64,000 bases of DNA. Origin: Chitinophaga pinensis. Its GTDB lineage: Bacteria; Bacteroidota; Bacteroidia; Chitinophagales; Chitinophagaceae. The translations under genes and the position numbers were made by a program. Shown in pieces: positions 45,477 through 53,656 of this stretch. The stretch covers positions 248,001 to 312,000 of the forward strand of contig NZ_VOHS01000005.1 of assembly GCF_007896845.1 (NCBI RefSeq). The letters run 5' to 3'. The notes below the pieces were generated by a model. It was given only the letters and a program-made list of their open reading frames with translations, did no database searches and had not been told where the DNA came from. The stretch's first letter is position 1; the number at the start of each line of letters is the position of its first letter.

Positions 45477-47087
45477 ATGAGGAGAAGATCATTTATACAA
45501 TCTATAGCAGGCCTCACTGTAGTGAGCAGTTTTCTGGCATCGTGCCAGAGGCAGCACGTCATCAAAGGAAGTGTGATCGGGGCCAGTTCGCATACCGGTC
45601 ACTTATTACGGGATAAGAACTTTGCAGCCCCCGTAGCGGCTGTGGAGCATGACATCGTGATCGTTGGCGGAGGTATTAGTGGATTATCTGCAGCACGTCA
45701 CCTGCATCGTCAGGGTATCACCGACATGGTCATACTGGACCTCGAAAAGGAAATGGGCGGTAATGCAGCCTGTGGCAGTAATGAAGTTTCCGGCTATCCA
45801 TGGGGAGCGCACTATGTGCCGATTCCCAACAATGACCTTACAGCTTATACAGACTTCATGCGGGAATGTGGAGTTATTACCAGTCCGCCGGAAGCACCTC
45901 TCCCAACCTACAATGAATACTATATCTGCTTCGATCCCGAAGAAAGACTCTATATCAACGGACAATGGCAGGAAGGACTTATCCCACAGTTTGGCGTTCC
46001 TGATGCCGAGAAAAAACAGATACAGGCGTTTCTTGATAAAATGCAGGCTTTCCGTGTTGCCAAAGGGGAAGACGGTAAAGACGCATTTGCGATTCCACTG
46101 GACAACTCCAGCAAAGACCCTGTCTTTACTACATTAGATAAGCTGACCATGAAAGAATGGCTGCACCAGCAAGGCTGGACATCACCTTACCTGCAATGGT
46201 ATGTGAACTATTGCACCCGGGATGATTATGGGACCACTTACGATGAGATCAGCGCATGGGTGGGTATCCAGTATTTTGCCAGCAGGAAAGGAAAAGGCAG
46301 TAATGCAGATCATCATGATGTACTGACCTGGCCGGAAGGAAATGGCTGGCTGGCGGCTCATCTGAAAAAAGAATTACAATCGTACTTCAAAAATGAGGCT
46401 TTGGTAGCCCGCATACAGGAAGAGGGAGGTAAACTGGCGATTGATTACTTCGACGTAAAAGAAAGCCGGTTAAAAAGAATCAATGCCCGCCAGTGTATAC
46501 TTGCCGTACCACAGTTTGTAGCCGGCAGGATATTACATGATGAAGCGCGTATCAGGAAAGTACACCAGCATATGCAATATAGTCCGTGGATGGTGGCGAA
46601 TATCCGCAGTAACGCACTGGACGAAAGAACAGGATATACTTTAAGCTGGGACAATGTGATTTATAACAGTCCTTCTCTTGGTTATGTAGAAGCCACTCAT
46701 CAGCAGGTAGAACAGGGTAAAAAGCAAAAGAACCTGACCTATTACCTCCCACTGACAGGAAAAAGTCCGGTGGAAGAGCGAAAGGCAGCAATTGAAAGGA
46801 CTCACACGGAGTGGGTAAAGATGATCGTAGATGATCTGGATCTTGTACACCCTGATATTGCGACAAATATTGAGGAAGTCAATGTAATGATATGGGGCCA
46901 TGCCATGGCCAAACCTTTACCGGGCACCGCGCACGGTACGATACGACAGGAACTGGGTGCTTCGGTCAATGACCACCTGCACTTTGCACATACAGATCTT
47001 GCAGGTAATAGTCTCTTTGAAGAAGCATTTTATCAGGGACTGACAGCCGCTCAAAAAGTAATGACACAATTATCCGCTAAGATATGA
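45477..47087 (+). CDS. FAD-dependent amine oxidase-like lipoprotein
   Basis: 536 residues. The N-terminus MRRRSFIQSIAGLTVVSSF has a twin-Arg motif and ends in a lipobox (LASC, Cys 23), so it is probably exported folded by Tat and lipid-anchored. The dinucleotide-binding motif IVIVGGGISGLSAARHL follows near 61-77, then DLEKEMGGNAACGSNE as in flavin amine oxidases. The C-terminus AGNSLFEEAFYQGLTAAQKV is the second FAD-contact region. A substrate amine made by the operon's decarboxylase or aminopropyltransferase is a reasonable guess. Overlaps the next gene by 4 bases. Confidence 0.85.
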   Translation: MRRRSFIQSIAGLTVVSSFLASCQRQHVIKGSVIGASSHTGHLLRDKNFAAPVAAVEHDIVIVGGGISGLSAARHLHRQGITDMVILDLEKEMGGNAACGSNEVSGYPWGAHYVPIPNNDLTAYTDFMRECGVITSPPEAPLPTYNEYYICFDPEERLYINGQWQEGLIPQFGVPDAEKKQIQAFLDKMQAFRVAKGEDGKDAFAIPLDNSSKDPVFTTLDKLTMKEWLHQQGWTSPYLQWYVNYCTRDDYGTTYDEISAWVGIQYFASRKGKGSNADHHDVLTWPEGNGWLAAHLKKELQSYFKNEALVARIQEEGGKLAIDYFDVKESRLKRINARQCILAVPQFVAGRILHDEARIRKVHQHMQYSPWMVANIRSNALDERTGYTLSWDNVIYNSPSLGYVEATHQQVEQGKKQKNLTYYLPLTGKSPVEERKAAIERTHTEWVKMIVDDLDLVHPDIATNIEEVNVMIWGHAMAKPLPGTAHGTIRQELGASVNDHLHFAHTDLAGNSLFEEAFYQGLTAAQKVMTQLSAKI

Positions 47088-48157
47088 ACAAGCAAGCGTG
47101 GATAGGCAAACCATGGACTGACAGTGTATTCATACTGTTACCTCCGTTTTTCAGTCTGCTGATCATCATACTCTTCCCATCCTTCTTTCAGGACAATAAA
47201 AACATGCCGGATGCGGGCTGGGTAGTACTCGTTCTGCTGGTAGACGTAGCGCATGTATACAGTACATTATACAGAACTTACTTTGATCCACATGCATTGA
47301 ACCAGCAACGTTTTTTGTTATGGATCATACCGGCACTGAGTTTTATCGGAGGTGTTATTATCTACTCGCTCAGCAGTTTGTTATTCTGGCGCATATTGGC
47401 CTATGTGGCGGTTTTTCATTTCGTCAGGCAGCAGTATGGTTTTATGCGCGTATACAGCCGACAGGAAATTGCGGGGCGTGTCAGCAAAATGATAGATAGT
47501 ATCACGATTTATACAGCAGCCCTGTATCCGATGGCATACTGGCATCTCAGCGGACCACGGAACTTTAACTGGTTTGTGGAAAATGACTTTGTGTTTTTCG
47601 AGTCTGTGCTGATCAGGAATATATTAGGGGTTGGATATTTTGCTACTGTGGCTGTTTATATTGTGAAAGAGATCTATAACACCTACACCACCCGTACATT
47701 CAATATCCCTAAAAACGCGGTGATCGCCGGTACTCTGGTCTCTTGGTATTTCGGGATAGTATACTATAACGGAGATATGGCATTTACCTTACTGAATGTG
47801 GTTAGCCACGGCATTCCTTACATGGCACTGATATGGCTATATGGCCAGAAACAGTACAAGAATCCTGAGAAAAGTGGCTCCTTTCTGCGGATGATATTCA
47901 GCAGGTATGGCATAGTGGTATTTTTACTGTTGATATTTGTGTTTGCTTTTGTGGAAGAAGGTCTCTGGGATATGACCGTATGGCAGGAACATGCGACTGT
48001 TTTCGGTACAACCCGTCTTCCCACACTTGACCTCAATCAGCAGTTATTAAGTCTGATCGTTCCCTTACTGGCACTTCCCCAGATCACGCACTACGTCCTT
48101 GATGGCTTCATCTGGAAGATTAAAAAAGAAGAATTCAAATGGAGCAATGAAATTTGA
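47084..48157 (+). CDS. Polytopic membrane protein with conserved histidines
   Basis: 357 residues, about eight membrane helices. Conserved-looking His/acid motifs lie in or near helices: VDVAHVYSTLYRTYFDP (about 55-71), VAVFHFVRQQYGFMRVY, VVSHGIPYMALIWLYG and LPQITHYVLDGFIWK. Such an arrangement would suit a metal-binding membrane oxygenase or hydroxylase, but the family is not recognised. Its ATG overlaps the stop of the FAD enzyme (ATGA), which points to coupled expression and a shared pathway. Confidence 0.8.
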   Translation: MNKQAWIGKPWTDSVFILLPPFFSLLIIILFPSFFQDNKNMPDAGWVVLVLLVDVAHVYSTLYRTYFDPHALNQQRFLLWIIPALSFIGGVIIYSLSSLLFWRILAYVAVFHFVRQQYGFMRVYSRQEIAGRVSKMIDSITIYTAALYPMAYWHLSGPRNFNWFVENDFVFFESVLIRNILGVGYFATVAVYIVKEIYNTYTTRTFNIPKNAVIAGTLVSWYFGIVYYNGDMAFTLLNVVSHGIPYMALIWLYGQKQYKNPEKSGSFLRMIFSRYGIVVFLLLIFVFAFVEEGLWDMTVWQEHATVFGTTRLPTLDLNQQLLSLIVPLLALPQITHYVLDGFIWKIKKEEFKWSNEI

Positions 48158-48179
48158 TACTTTTAGATAAAATAGGCCT

Positions 48180-48863
48180 ATGCATCAGGAAACACATGTA
48201 ACCAGTTCCAACATTGTACGGGATATTATCATTGGTATGTCTGACGGGCTGACGGTGCCTTTTGCGCTGACAGCAGGTCTGAGCGGCGTACTGGATACCA
48301 ATCACCTGATCATTGTATCAGGTTTATCAGAGATTGCGGCAGGGTGTATTTCAATGGGATTAGGTGGTTTTCTGGCGGGCCAGACGGAAATAGAGCATTA
48401 TGATGCTGAGTTGAAGCGGGAGTATGAGGAAATCGAGAAAGTGCCTGAAATAGAACGCAAAGAGGTGGAGGAGATATTTATTTCTATGGGTGTGGACGAG
48501 GCGCTTAGCAAACAGGTGACTTTACAGATCAGTCAGGATAAAGACAAATGGGTTGATTTTATGATGCGCTTCGAATTGGGACTGGACAAACCTGATAAAA
48601 ACAGAGCGTATCAATCAGCCATTACGATTGCACTGGCCTATCTGACAGGCGGTTTAATTCCGTTGGCGCCTTATGTTATTATCAGTAACAATCAACATGG
48701 TTTTTACTGGTCCTGCGGGATCACCATTTTTGCGCTGATCATATTCGGTTATTTCAAGTCGAAAGTAACAGCACAACCACTGCTGAAAGGTACGCTGAAA
48801 GTGGCCCTTACCGGCATCTTTGCAGCAGCGGCTGCTTATGCTATTGCGAAAATGATCAGTTAA
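48180..48863 (+). CDS. VIT1/CCC1-type metal transporter
   Basis: 227 residues. The first membrane helix region RDIIIGMSDGLTVPFALTAG and the second SGLSEIAAGCISMGLGGFLA are family signatures, with the cytoplasmic Glu-rich metal-binding helix (AELKREYEEIEKVPEIERKE) between helices 2 and 3, and three more helices to the end. Relatives move Fe2+ or Mn2+ out of the cytoplasm. It begins 22 bases after the His-rich membrane protein and may belong to the same operon. Its stop shares bases with the stop of the converging ATPase gene. Confidence 0.9.
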   Translation: MHQETHVTSSNIVRDIIIGMSDGLTVPFALTAGLSGVLDTNHLIIVSGLSEIAAGCISMGLGGFLAGQTEIEHYDAELKREYEEIEKVPEIERKEVEEIFISMGVDEALSKQVTLQISQDKDKWVDFMMRFELGLDKPDKNRAYQSAITIALAYLTGGLIPLAPYVIISNNQHGFYWSCGITIFALIIFGYFKSKVTAQPLLKGTLKVALTGIFAAAAAYAIAKMIS

Positions 48864-50071
48864 GCTGCTGTTTCCTCGTTCACCAATGCGAGTAAATCAT
48901 CTTTTTTGCCGGTCTGCAACAAGATATCTATCATACCGAGATATACACGTTGCTGCTCCTTATTCAAACCTTGAAACAGTCTTGGTTCGGTAGCAAATAT
49001 ACTTTTCAGGAATTTCTTCAATTCTCTCCTGTTACCCGTATCCGGTAAGACACCATTCTTTTCATAGCTATCCAGCAATTTCACTGCGGCTTCTCCTTTT
49101 ACAAAAGCCTTCTGTCTCAGCCTTACCAATTCATGCAGATGGTTCATTAATTCACGAAAGACGTTATGTTGTCTTGTCCGCTCAAACATATTCTCCGTTT
49201 GTTCTGCATCACGGGGATGGAATGCATCGAAATAACGGGATTCAACATATACGCTGTGATAGAAGCCAATAGCATTATTGTTAAAAGAGGTCAGGTCTTT
49301 AAATACTTCAGATTGTCCTGAATTCAGGAAATAAAAGAAGAACTTATCCCCTATTCGCTCCGACCATCTTACAAAAGTGATCCTGAAATAATGTTCCGTG
49401 CCTTCCGCATCTTTCCGGGACAATACGCCTGTGTCACTTTCTGCAATTGCAGCCTGATAATCCAGCGCGACCCCATTGATGCGGATCTGATATTCTTTTT
49501 CTCTGTTCAGCATTAGAAACCAGCCGAATTCACGGATCAGAAAGCTTTTAAATTCATCTGACTCGAAGGAAAAACCAGATACTTCAAACAGATCGTAGAA
49601 AGTAACAGTGGTACCGGTTGCTTTCTTAACGGTTGTTTTCTTTCCATCCGGGTCATAAAAGTCTTTTGCATTGCGGCTGATGGTGATATCGTATTCCATC
49701 ATACCGCCGGTTTTATCGTCTTTATAGACAGTATGCCATACCGCTTTCCCGCTGAATGCAGAGAAAGAAAAGCGGCCGCGACCTTTATTTCCTTTGATAA
49801 AGGAGGAGGTTTTCTGGAAAGAGGCTTTTTTTATGGAATCATTAAAATGCCCGAAAGTCTCCTTTAACAGATCATAATCAATGCCGGAGCCATTGTCTGT
49901 TATGGATAAACTATGAATGGTATCGATTTCGTTGGATTGAAAATATATGTCTATCACAGAAGCAGCGGCGTCAAACCCGTTCCAGATATACTCCGCCACA
50001 GCTTCCATGTAGTCTTTCGGAAGACCGGAAGACTGGATCCCCGTATCCGTAACTGACACTTTCTCTTTCAT
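48860..50071 (-). CDS. GHKL (Hsp90-like) ATPase, apparently lacking a C-terminal region
   Basis: 403 residues. ATP-binding motifs: YIWNGFDAAASVIDIYF (Asn in box N, near 30), ITDNGSGIDYDLLKETF (G1 box), GNKGRGRFSFSAFS (G2) and TGTTVTFYDLF (near 150). The second half has an S5-like domain and a helical linker. Proteins I recall with this start run to about 700 residues; here the frame stops in a helical linker, and the next bases belong to the converging VIT1-type gene. It may be a genuinely short form. The role of these stand-alone ATPases (HATPase_c_3-like) is not established; conflict systems are possible. Confidence 0.75.
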   Translation of the reverse strand: MKEKVSVTDTGIQSSGLPKDYMEAVAEYIWNGFDAAASVIDIYFQSNEIDTIHSLSITDNGSGIDYDLLKETFGHFNDSIKKASFQKTSSFIKGNKGRGRFSFSAFSGKAVWHTVYKDDKTGGMMEYDITISRNAKDFYDPDGKKTTVKKATGTTVTFYDLFEVSGFSFESDEFKSFLIREFGWFLMLNREKEYQIRINGVALDYQAAIAESDTGVLSRKDAEGTEHYFRITFVRWSERIGDKFFFYFLNSGQSEVFKDLTSFNNNAIGFYHSVYVESRYFDAFHPRDAEQTENMFERTRQHNVFRELMNHLHELVRLRQKAFVKGEAAVKLLDSYEKNGVLPDTGNRRELKKFLKSIFATEPRLFQGLNKEQQRVYLGMIDILLQTGKKDDLLALVNEETAA

Positions 50072-50176
50072 TTGTAGCTATTTTTGCATGCTATATAGTA
50101 ATTCTTTCAGTAAATACAGAATTTTATTTAGCCATTATATGATAAAGGACTCAATCACTATACATTGAATTTGAAT

Positions 50177-50589
50177 ATGAATACGACAATACTTTACCGT
50201 CCGACGGGAATAAAAGAGTTAGCCCTGATTGCAGAGACAGGTTTCCGGCATTTTCCACCCAGATTATCCTGGCAACCGATATTTACCCTGTACTGAACCA
50301 GCCTTATGCTGAGCAGATCGCTTTGGAATGGAACACAAATGACGAAGCGTCCGGTTACTGTGGCATTGTAACCCGGTTTGCTGTGGATACAGCTTTTCTG
50401 CAAAGGTATGATATCCAGAATGTGGGAGACGGGTCACATAATGAGTTGTGGGTACCCGCAGAGGAGCTGGAGATGTTCAACCGGCATATTGAGGGAAAGA
50501 TCGAGGTGGTGAAGACATTTCTGGGGGAGAAGTATACAGCGCCAGAAGATGTACAACTGGCTGAACTGATCTCCTCCCTGTCGAAATAG
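50177..50589 (+). pseudogene. ADP-ribosylation/crystallin J1-like protein, frameshifted
   Basis: Two frames together give a typical family member: first part starts MNTTILYRPTGIKELALIAE and runs through FRHFPPRLSWQPIF; the second continues YPVLNQPYAEQIALEWNTND, GYCGIVTRFAVD, NELWVPAEELEMFNRHI. They join at a TTT run (50282-50284) where four T would keep one frame of 138 codons including the stop. Genomes often name such proteins ADP-ribosylation/crystallin J1; activity is unproven. The break is either a sequencing error or a real mutation. Confidence 0.75.
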
Positions 50590-50630
50590 TCATTTATCCG
50601 GGATCGGGGGAATGGATAAAAAGCCGTTTA

Positions 50631-51530
50631 TCAGTCTCTCAGAAAGCTCTCTACTCTTCCTTTTGTTATCTGAGGCAGGTCTGTATTCAGGATCTTCCAT
50701 TTTTTGATCTTCATTTCTGCAAACCATTTATCGAGGACTTTGCGGATAATGTCTTCATCGTTTTTATGTTTGGTGGCGGGGGTAACTTCAACCACCAATA
50801 CTTCCAGGCGATCGAGGTCGGCACGTTTGCTGATCAAACCAAAGTCAAGTTTATCAATGTCTTTTGACCATTGAGGATTATTGCGAAGTTTATATTTATC
50901 CAGCAAGCCGGGTAGCAGGTAGGCATACCGGTTGCCTGCAGCATCTTTGGAATCTGCATGAAAAAGATAGCCGTCGGTGAATATGACAAGGATGTTTCGG
51001 TAAGAAGTATCAGGATCTATTGTGATATCCACATCGTTTTTGAAGAAACGCCAGATATCTGATCCCGGCCAGTAAGCCTGACGGAGGCTGGTACGATAGA
51101 TATAGCTGATATTTTCGGTGACGGTATTACCGATGTTATCATATATCTTTTTCTTTTCAACGGGCATCAATCCGGACAAATCGGTACTCAACTTCTCGGC
51201 GGCCTTACTGATACCCGGATCAGCAGGATTAGGAGAAAATATGATACGCATCTTTGGTTTGGCTGCATGTCCACCTTTGGATCTTATTTCGCTTTTAAAA
51301 TATTCCGTCAGGTAACTAATCAGTGCACTGTCTTTCTGAAAATGCGCGGGCATGTCGGGGTTCGCTTTGGGGTCGATCCGGTCAGAAAGGTCGAGCAGAA
51401 TGGATAGGTTTAATTGTTTCTGGCGATCATTAAGCATCGTTTTCGCCCTCACTTCCGGTTGATCTTCTTTCGCATCATTAGACCGGCAACTGAACAGCAT
51501 CATTGTAAACGTCAACAGGATGTATTTCAT
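50631..51530 (-). CDS. vWA-like lipoprotein, last gene of the caspase operon
   Basis: 299 residues with a lipoprotein signal (MMLFSC, Cys about 15). Residues about 38-260 resemble a von Willebrand A fold: SILLDLSDRIDPKANPDM supplies a DxSxx metal site near 45, SYRNILVIFTDGYLFHADS gives the later MIDAS Asp strand, and VLVVEVTPATKHKNDEDI follows. vWA domains mediate metal-dependent protein contacts. It overlaps the preceding gene by 4 bases and is the most downstream member of the operon running from 55723. Confidence 0.75.
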   Translation of the reverse strand: MKYILLTFTMMLFSCRSNDAKEDQPEVRAKTMLNDRQKQLNLSILLDLSDRIDPKANPDMPAHFQKDSALISYLTEYFKSEIRSKGGHAAKPKMRIIFSPNPADPGISKAAEKLSTDLSGLMPVEKKKIYDNIGNTVTENISYIYRTSLRQAYWPGSDIWRFFKNDVDITIDPDTSYRNILVIFTDGYLFHADSKDAAGNRYAYLLPGLLDKYKLRNNPQWSKDIDKLDFGLISKRADLDRLEVLVVEVTPATKHKNDEDIIRKVLDKWFAEMKIKKWKILNTDLPQITKGRVESFLRD

Positions 51531-52153
51531 AGCGCATCTGTTTTGGGAGTTGTATATGTTACAGTGCCAATAAAGTCACGTACGATATTCTCTGCTGTAT
51601 CCAGTTCTGTACCGGATTTTCCGGCGCCACTCATCCAGGCGAGCCATCCTGCCATAAAGCTGTACATACATGTTTCAAACTCGCTGGGAATAATTACCCC
51701 TGCAATTGCCTCCTGAAGTTTTTTGATCTGTGTTTTTGCATCGTCTATATAATGGGTCAATTTATCGGCGCCGGTATGCATATCACTGACCTGCGTATTT
51801 ACATCCTGTATTTGTTTGTCTTTTTCTTTCAGGGCAACGTTGACCTTATCGATCTTACCATGAGCAGCTAATACGAAATCAAATACAAATCCCCATATAA
51901 GATATACTATAAAGCCCGCGAATATGATCAACCAGAAATTGATAGTGTGAAAGGCGAGCCCGATAGTGTAATCCGGCACCACTTTGTCAATAACATCGTT
52001 TTTCTTGATGTCATAGATCTTTTCAGTGATTTCATATGCCAGAATGCCATCGAATACAAACGTGATCAATATCAAGGTGGCAATTTTCGCATATTTCTGC
52101 ACACCATTTTCCTCCTGGAATTTGTGGATAAGGTATCCAAGTCCCAGAAACAC
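51527..52153 (-). CDS. Coiled-coil membrane protein, 3' fragment of a broken gene
   Basis: 208 residues as read. Two membrane helices (ATLILITFVFDGILAY; INFWLIIFAGFIVYLIW), a coiled coil (about 100-150) and a C-terminal region with MAGWLAWMSG. The minus-strand sequence between 52253 and 52154 carries the missing link if one T is added at 52270-52275 and one A at 52193-52197 (both single-base homopolymer losses): the joined frame reads FKLGDIGVANAIFDAEALSN and then VTQLLLIVTIPSVFLGLG. The whole would be 417 residues with the 5' part at 52254-52778. Overlaps the vWA-like gene by 4 bases. Confidence 0.7.
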   Translation of the reverse strand: MFLGLGYLIHKFQEENGVQKYAKIATLILITFVFDGILAYEITEKIYDIKKNDVIDKVVPDYTIGLAFHTINFWLIIFAGFIVYLIWGFVFDFVLAAHGKIDKVNVALKEKDKQIQDVNTQVSDMHTGADKLTHYIDDAKTQIKKLQEAIAGVIIPSEFETCMYSFMAGWLAWMSGAGKSGTELDTAENIVRDFIGTVTYTTPKTDAL

Positions 52154-52253
52154 AGAGGGTATTGTGACAATTAGTAACAGCTGCGTTACTCCTTTTTCAG
52201 AGAATTGGAGAGGGCTTCCGCATCAAAAATCGCATTCGCAACACCGATGTCGC

Positions 52254-52778
52254 CTAACTTGAATTCCTTAAAAAAGTGGAATAAGAGGCTGAGCTATAAA
52301 AGACGAACAGGTAAATGGTCAGTGTGGCAAGAATGAAACAACCGATATAAAAACTAGGTCTGCCGGTGAGATCTCCCACAATTTCGTGTGGATTTTCACG
52401 AAGATGTTTCTTTTCTTCTTTGAGTGTGTCTATTTTACGAAGTAAAGCCGGAAGATCTTCTTCTTTCATCTTTCCGATCCGGTTCTCCCAACGGTCAATA
52501 TCTCCTTTATGTTCCTCAAGTTTGACTTTCATCGGCTTCTTTAAATCATCCTGTCTTTCTTTATCATTCTTGATCCTTTCCTTAAAATCATAATAAATCT
52601 TTTGCAGGCATACCCGTAAACCTGCAATACTACCACCTAACAAGGAGGCCTGCTGATAGCCATAATCCTGATAAGTAATTTCTTCTCTTCTTGTTTCGGC
52701 CGGTTCAGCAGTAGCTGTATCGGTTGAGGGATTTTCGTTTACGGTAAACAAATCTTTGGTGACTTTTAAAAGGCCCAT
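52254..52778 (-). CDS. Coiled-coil membrane protein, 5' fragment of a broken gene
   Basis: 174 residues before a stop caused by a frameshift. Acidic/Thr-rich N-terminus, a long charged helix with coiled-coil character (KERIKNDKERQDDLKKPM; WENRIGKMKEEDLPALLRKI) and a membrane helix (SFYIGCFILATLTIYLFVFY). The downstream part (51527-52153) supplies two more helices and another coiled coil. Starts 3 bases after the TerB-like gene. No named family is recognised; the shape suggests a membrane scaffold. Confidence 0.7.
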   Translation of the reverse strand: MGLLKVTKDLFTVNENPSTDTATAEPAETRREEITYQDYGYQQASLLGGSIAGLRVCLQKIYYDFKERIKNDKERQDDLKKPMKVKLEEHKGDIDRWENRIGKMKEEDLPALLRKIDTLKEEKKHLRENPHEIVGDLTGRPSFYIGCFILATLTIYLFVFYSSASYSTFLRNSS

Positions 52779-52781
52779 GGT

Positions 52782-53186
52782 TTAGAGATTTTTAGAAACA
52801 TTGGATAATACTTGTTGTATGGGAGTATTGCGTGCAGCTTCTCCCAACAGATATTCACAAATAGACAGGACGTTTTCTTGTTTGAAACCAAACAGGGAGC
52901 AGAAGCGTATGAGGAGCTTTTGCTCTGCTTCATCGATTTTACCATCTGCACAAGCCATCAGACTGAGGTCGTACAAATAGCTGATCTTTTCTGACAGTGT
53001 TGTCGGTGAGATAAAGACAGGCTGTTCTGCCTGCATGATCAGTGTTTCGATTTCTGTTCTGTTAATACCTCCATCCTCTCCGATGCGGTATAGTAGTTCA
53101 AGTTCCCTGATATCCACATGCTCATCTGCAAGCGCCATGTGGTATAGGTTCAAAAAGTGTGTTTTTAATTCCGGACGTAAAGGCAT
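52782..53186 (-). CDS. TerB-like (tellurite resistance) domain protein
   Basis: 134 residues from the ATG at 53186 (MPLRPELKTHFLN); a longer open frame upstream adds nothing recognisable. Helical with paired acidic motifs: ALADEHVDIRELELLYRI and ACADGKIDEAEQKLLIRF, the metal-binding pattern of TerB. TerB domains occur in stress and phage-defence modules with vWA and kinase partners. Third gene from the 3' end of the caspase operon; 117 bases after DUF1508. Confidence 0.85.
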   Translation of the reverse strand: MPLRPELKTHFLNLYHMALADEHVDIRELELLYRIGEDGGINRTEIETLIMQAEQPVFISPTTLSEKISYLYDLSLMACADGKIDEAEQKLLIRFCSLFGFKQENVLSICEYLLGEAARNTPIQQVLSNVSKNL

Positions 53187-53303
53187 GTTTGAGTTATTAA
53201 CATTCAAAAGGGATAAATAAAGGGATAAACAGGAGCGGCAAAGTTTCACTGGCTGCTGTGAAGATCTGACTTTGCCGGTATTGCATGCTCACATTCACAA
53301 GTA

Positions 53304-53645
53304 TCAGGTCAGATCATCAGTAGGTGCTTCAGGGGCATTCCGTCTCACGGCTTCAATGCCCTCGTCACGGCTATAGGCAGAGGGATAGGTCTCACTTCGA
53401 CCGATAATTTCTCCGTTCTCGGCTTTTAATACGAATGTGTAACTGTTATTGTCACTATTAAACCTTCTTTCGTATTGTTTATAATAAGGAGCGTTCCTTT
53501 TTACGGAAGCGATGCTGTGTACGGCTGCATGTTTTGAGGTATAGCTTTCACTTCCCAGGATTTTCTCTCCATTGCCAGCTTTCAGGTTGAAGAAATAGTC
53601 ATTCCTTCCGATACCGGAGAAAAGCTCAAATTTGGGATTCTTCAT
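53304..53645 (-). CDS. DUF1508 (YegP-like) protein, two repeats
   Basis: 113 residues made of two copies of the DUF1508 beta-hairpin/helix unit: FFNLKAGNGEKILGSESYTS (about 18-37) and FVLKAENGEIIGRSETYPSA (about 71-90). The repeated GE(K/I)I(L/I)G(S/R)SE signature is typical of YegP. The function of the family is unknown; it is often in stress or conflict loci. It lies 11 bases after the TIR-SUMF1 gene. Confidence 0.9.
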   Translation of the reverse strand: MKNPKFELFSGIGRNDYFFNLKAGNGEKILGSESYTSKHAAVHSIASVKRNAPYYKQYERRFNSDNNSYTFVLKAENGEIIGRSETYPSAYSRDEGIEAVRRNAPEAPTDDLT

Positions 53646-53656
53646 GTTGACGTGAT

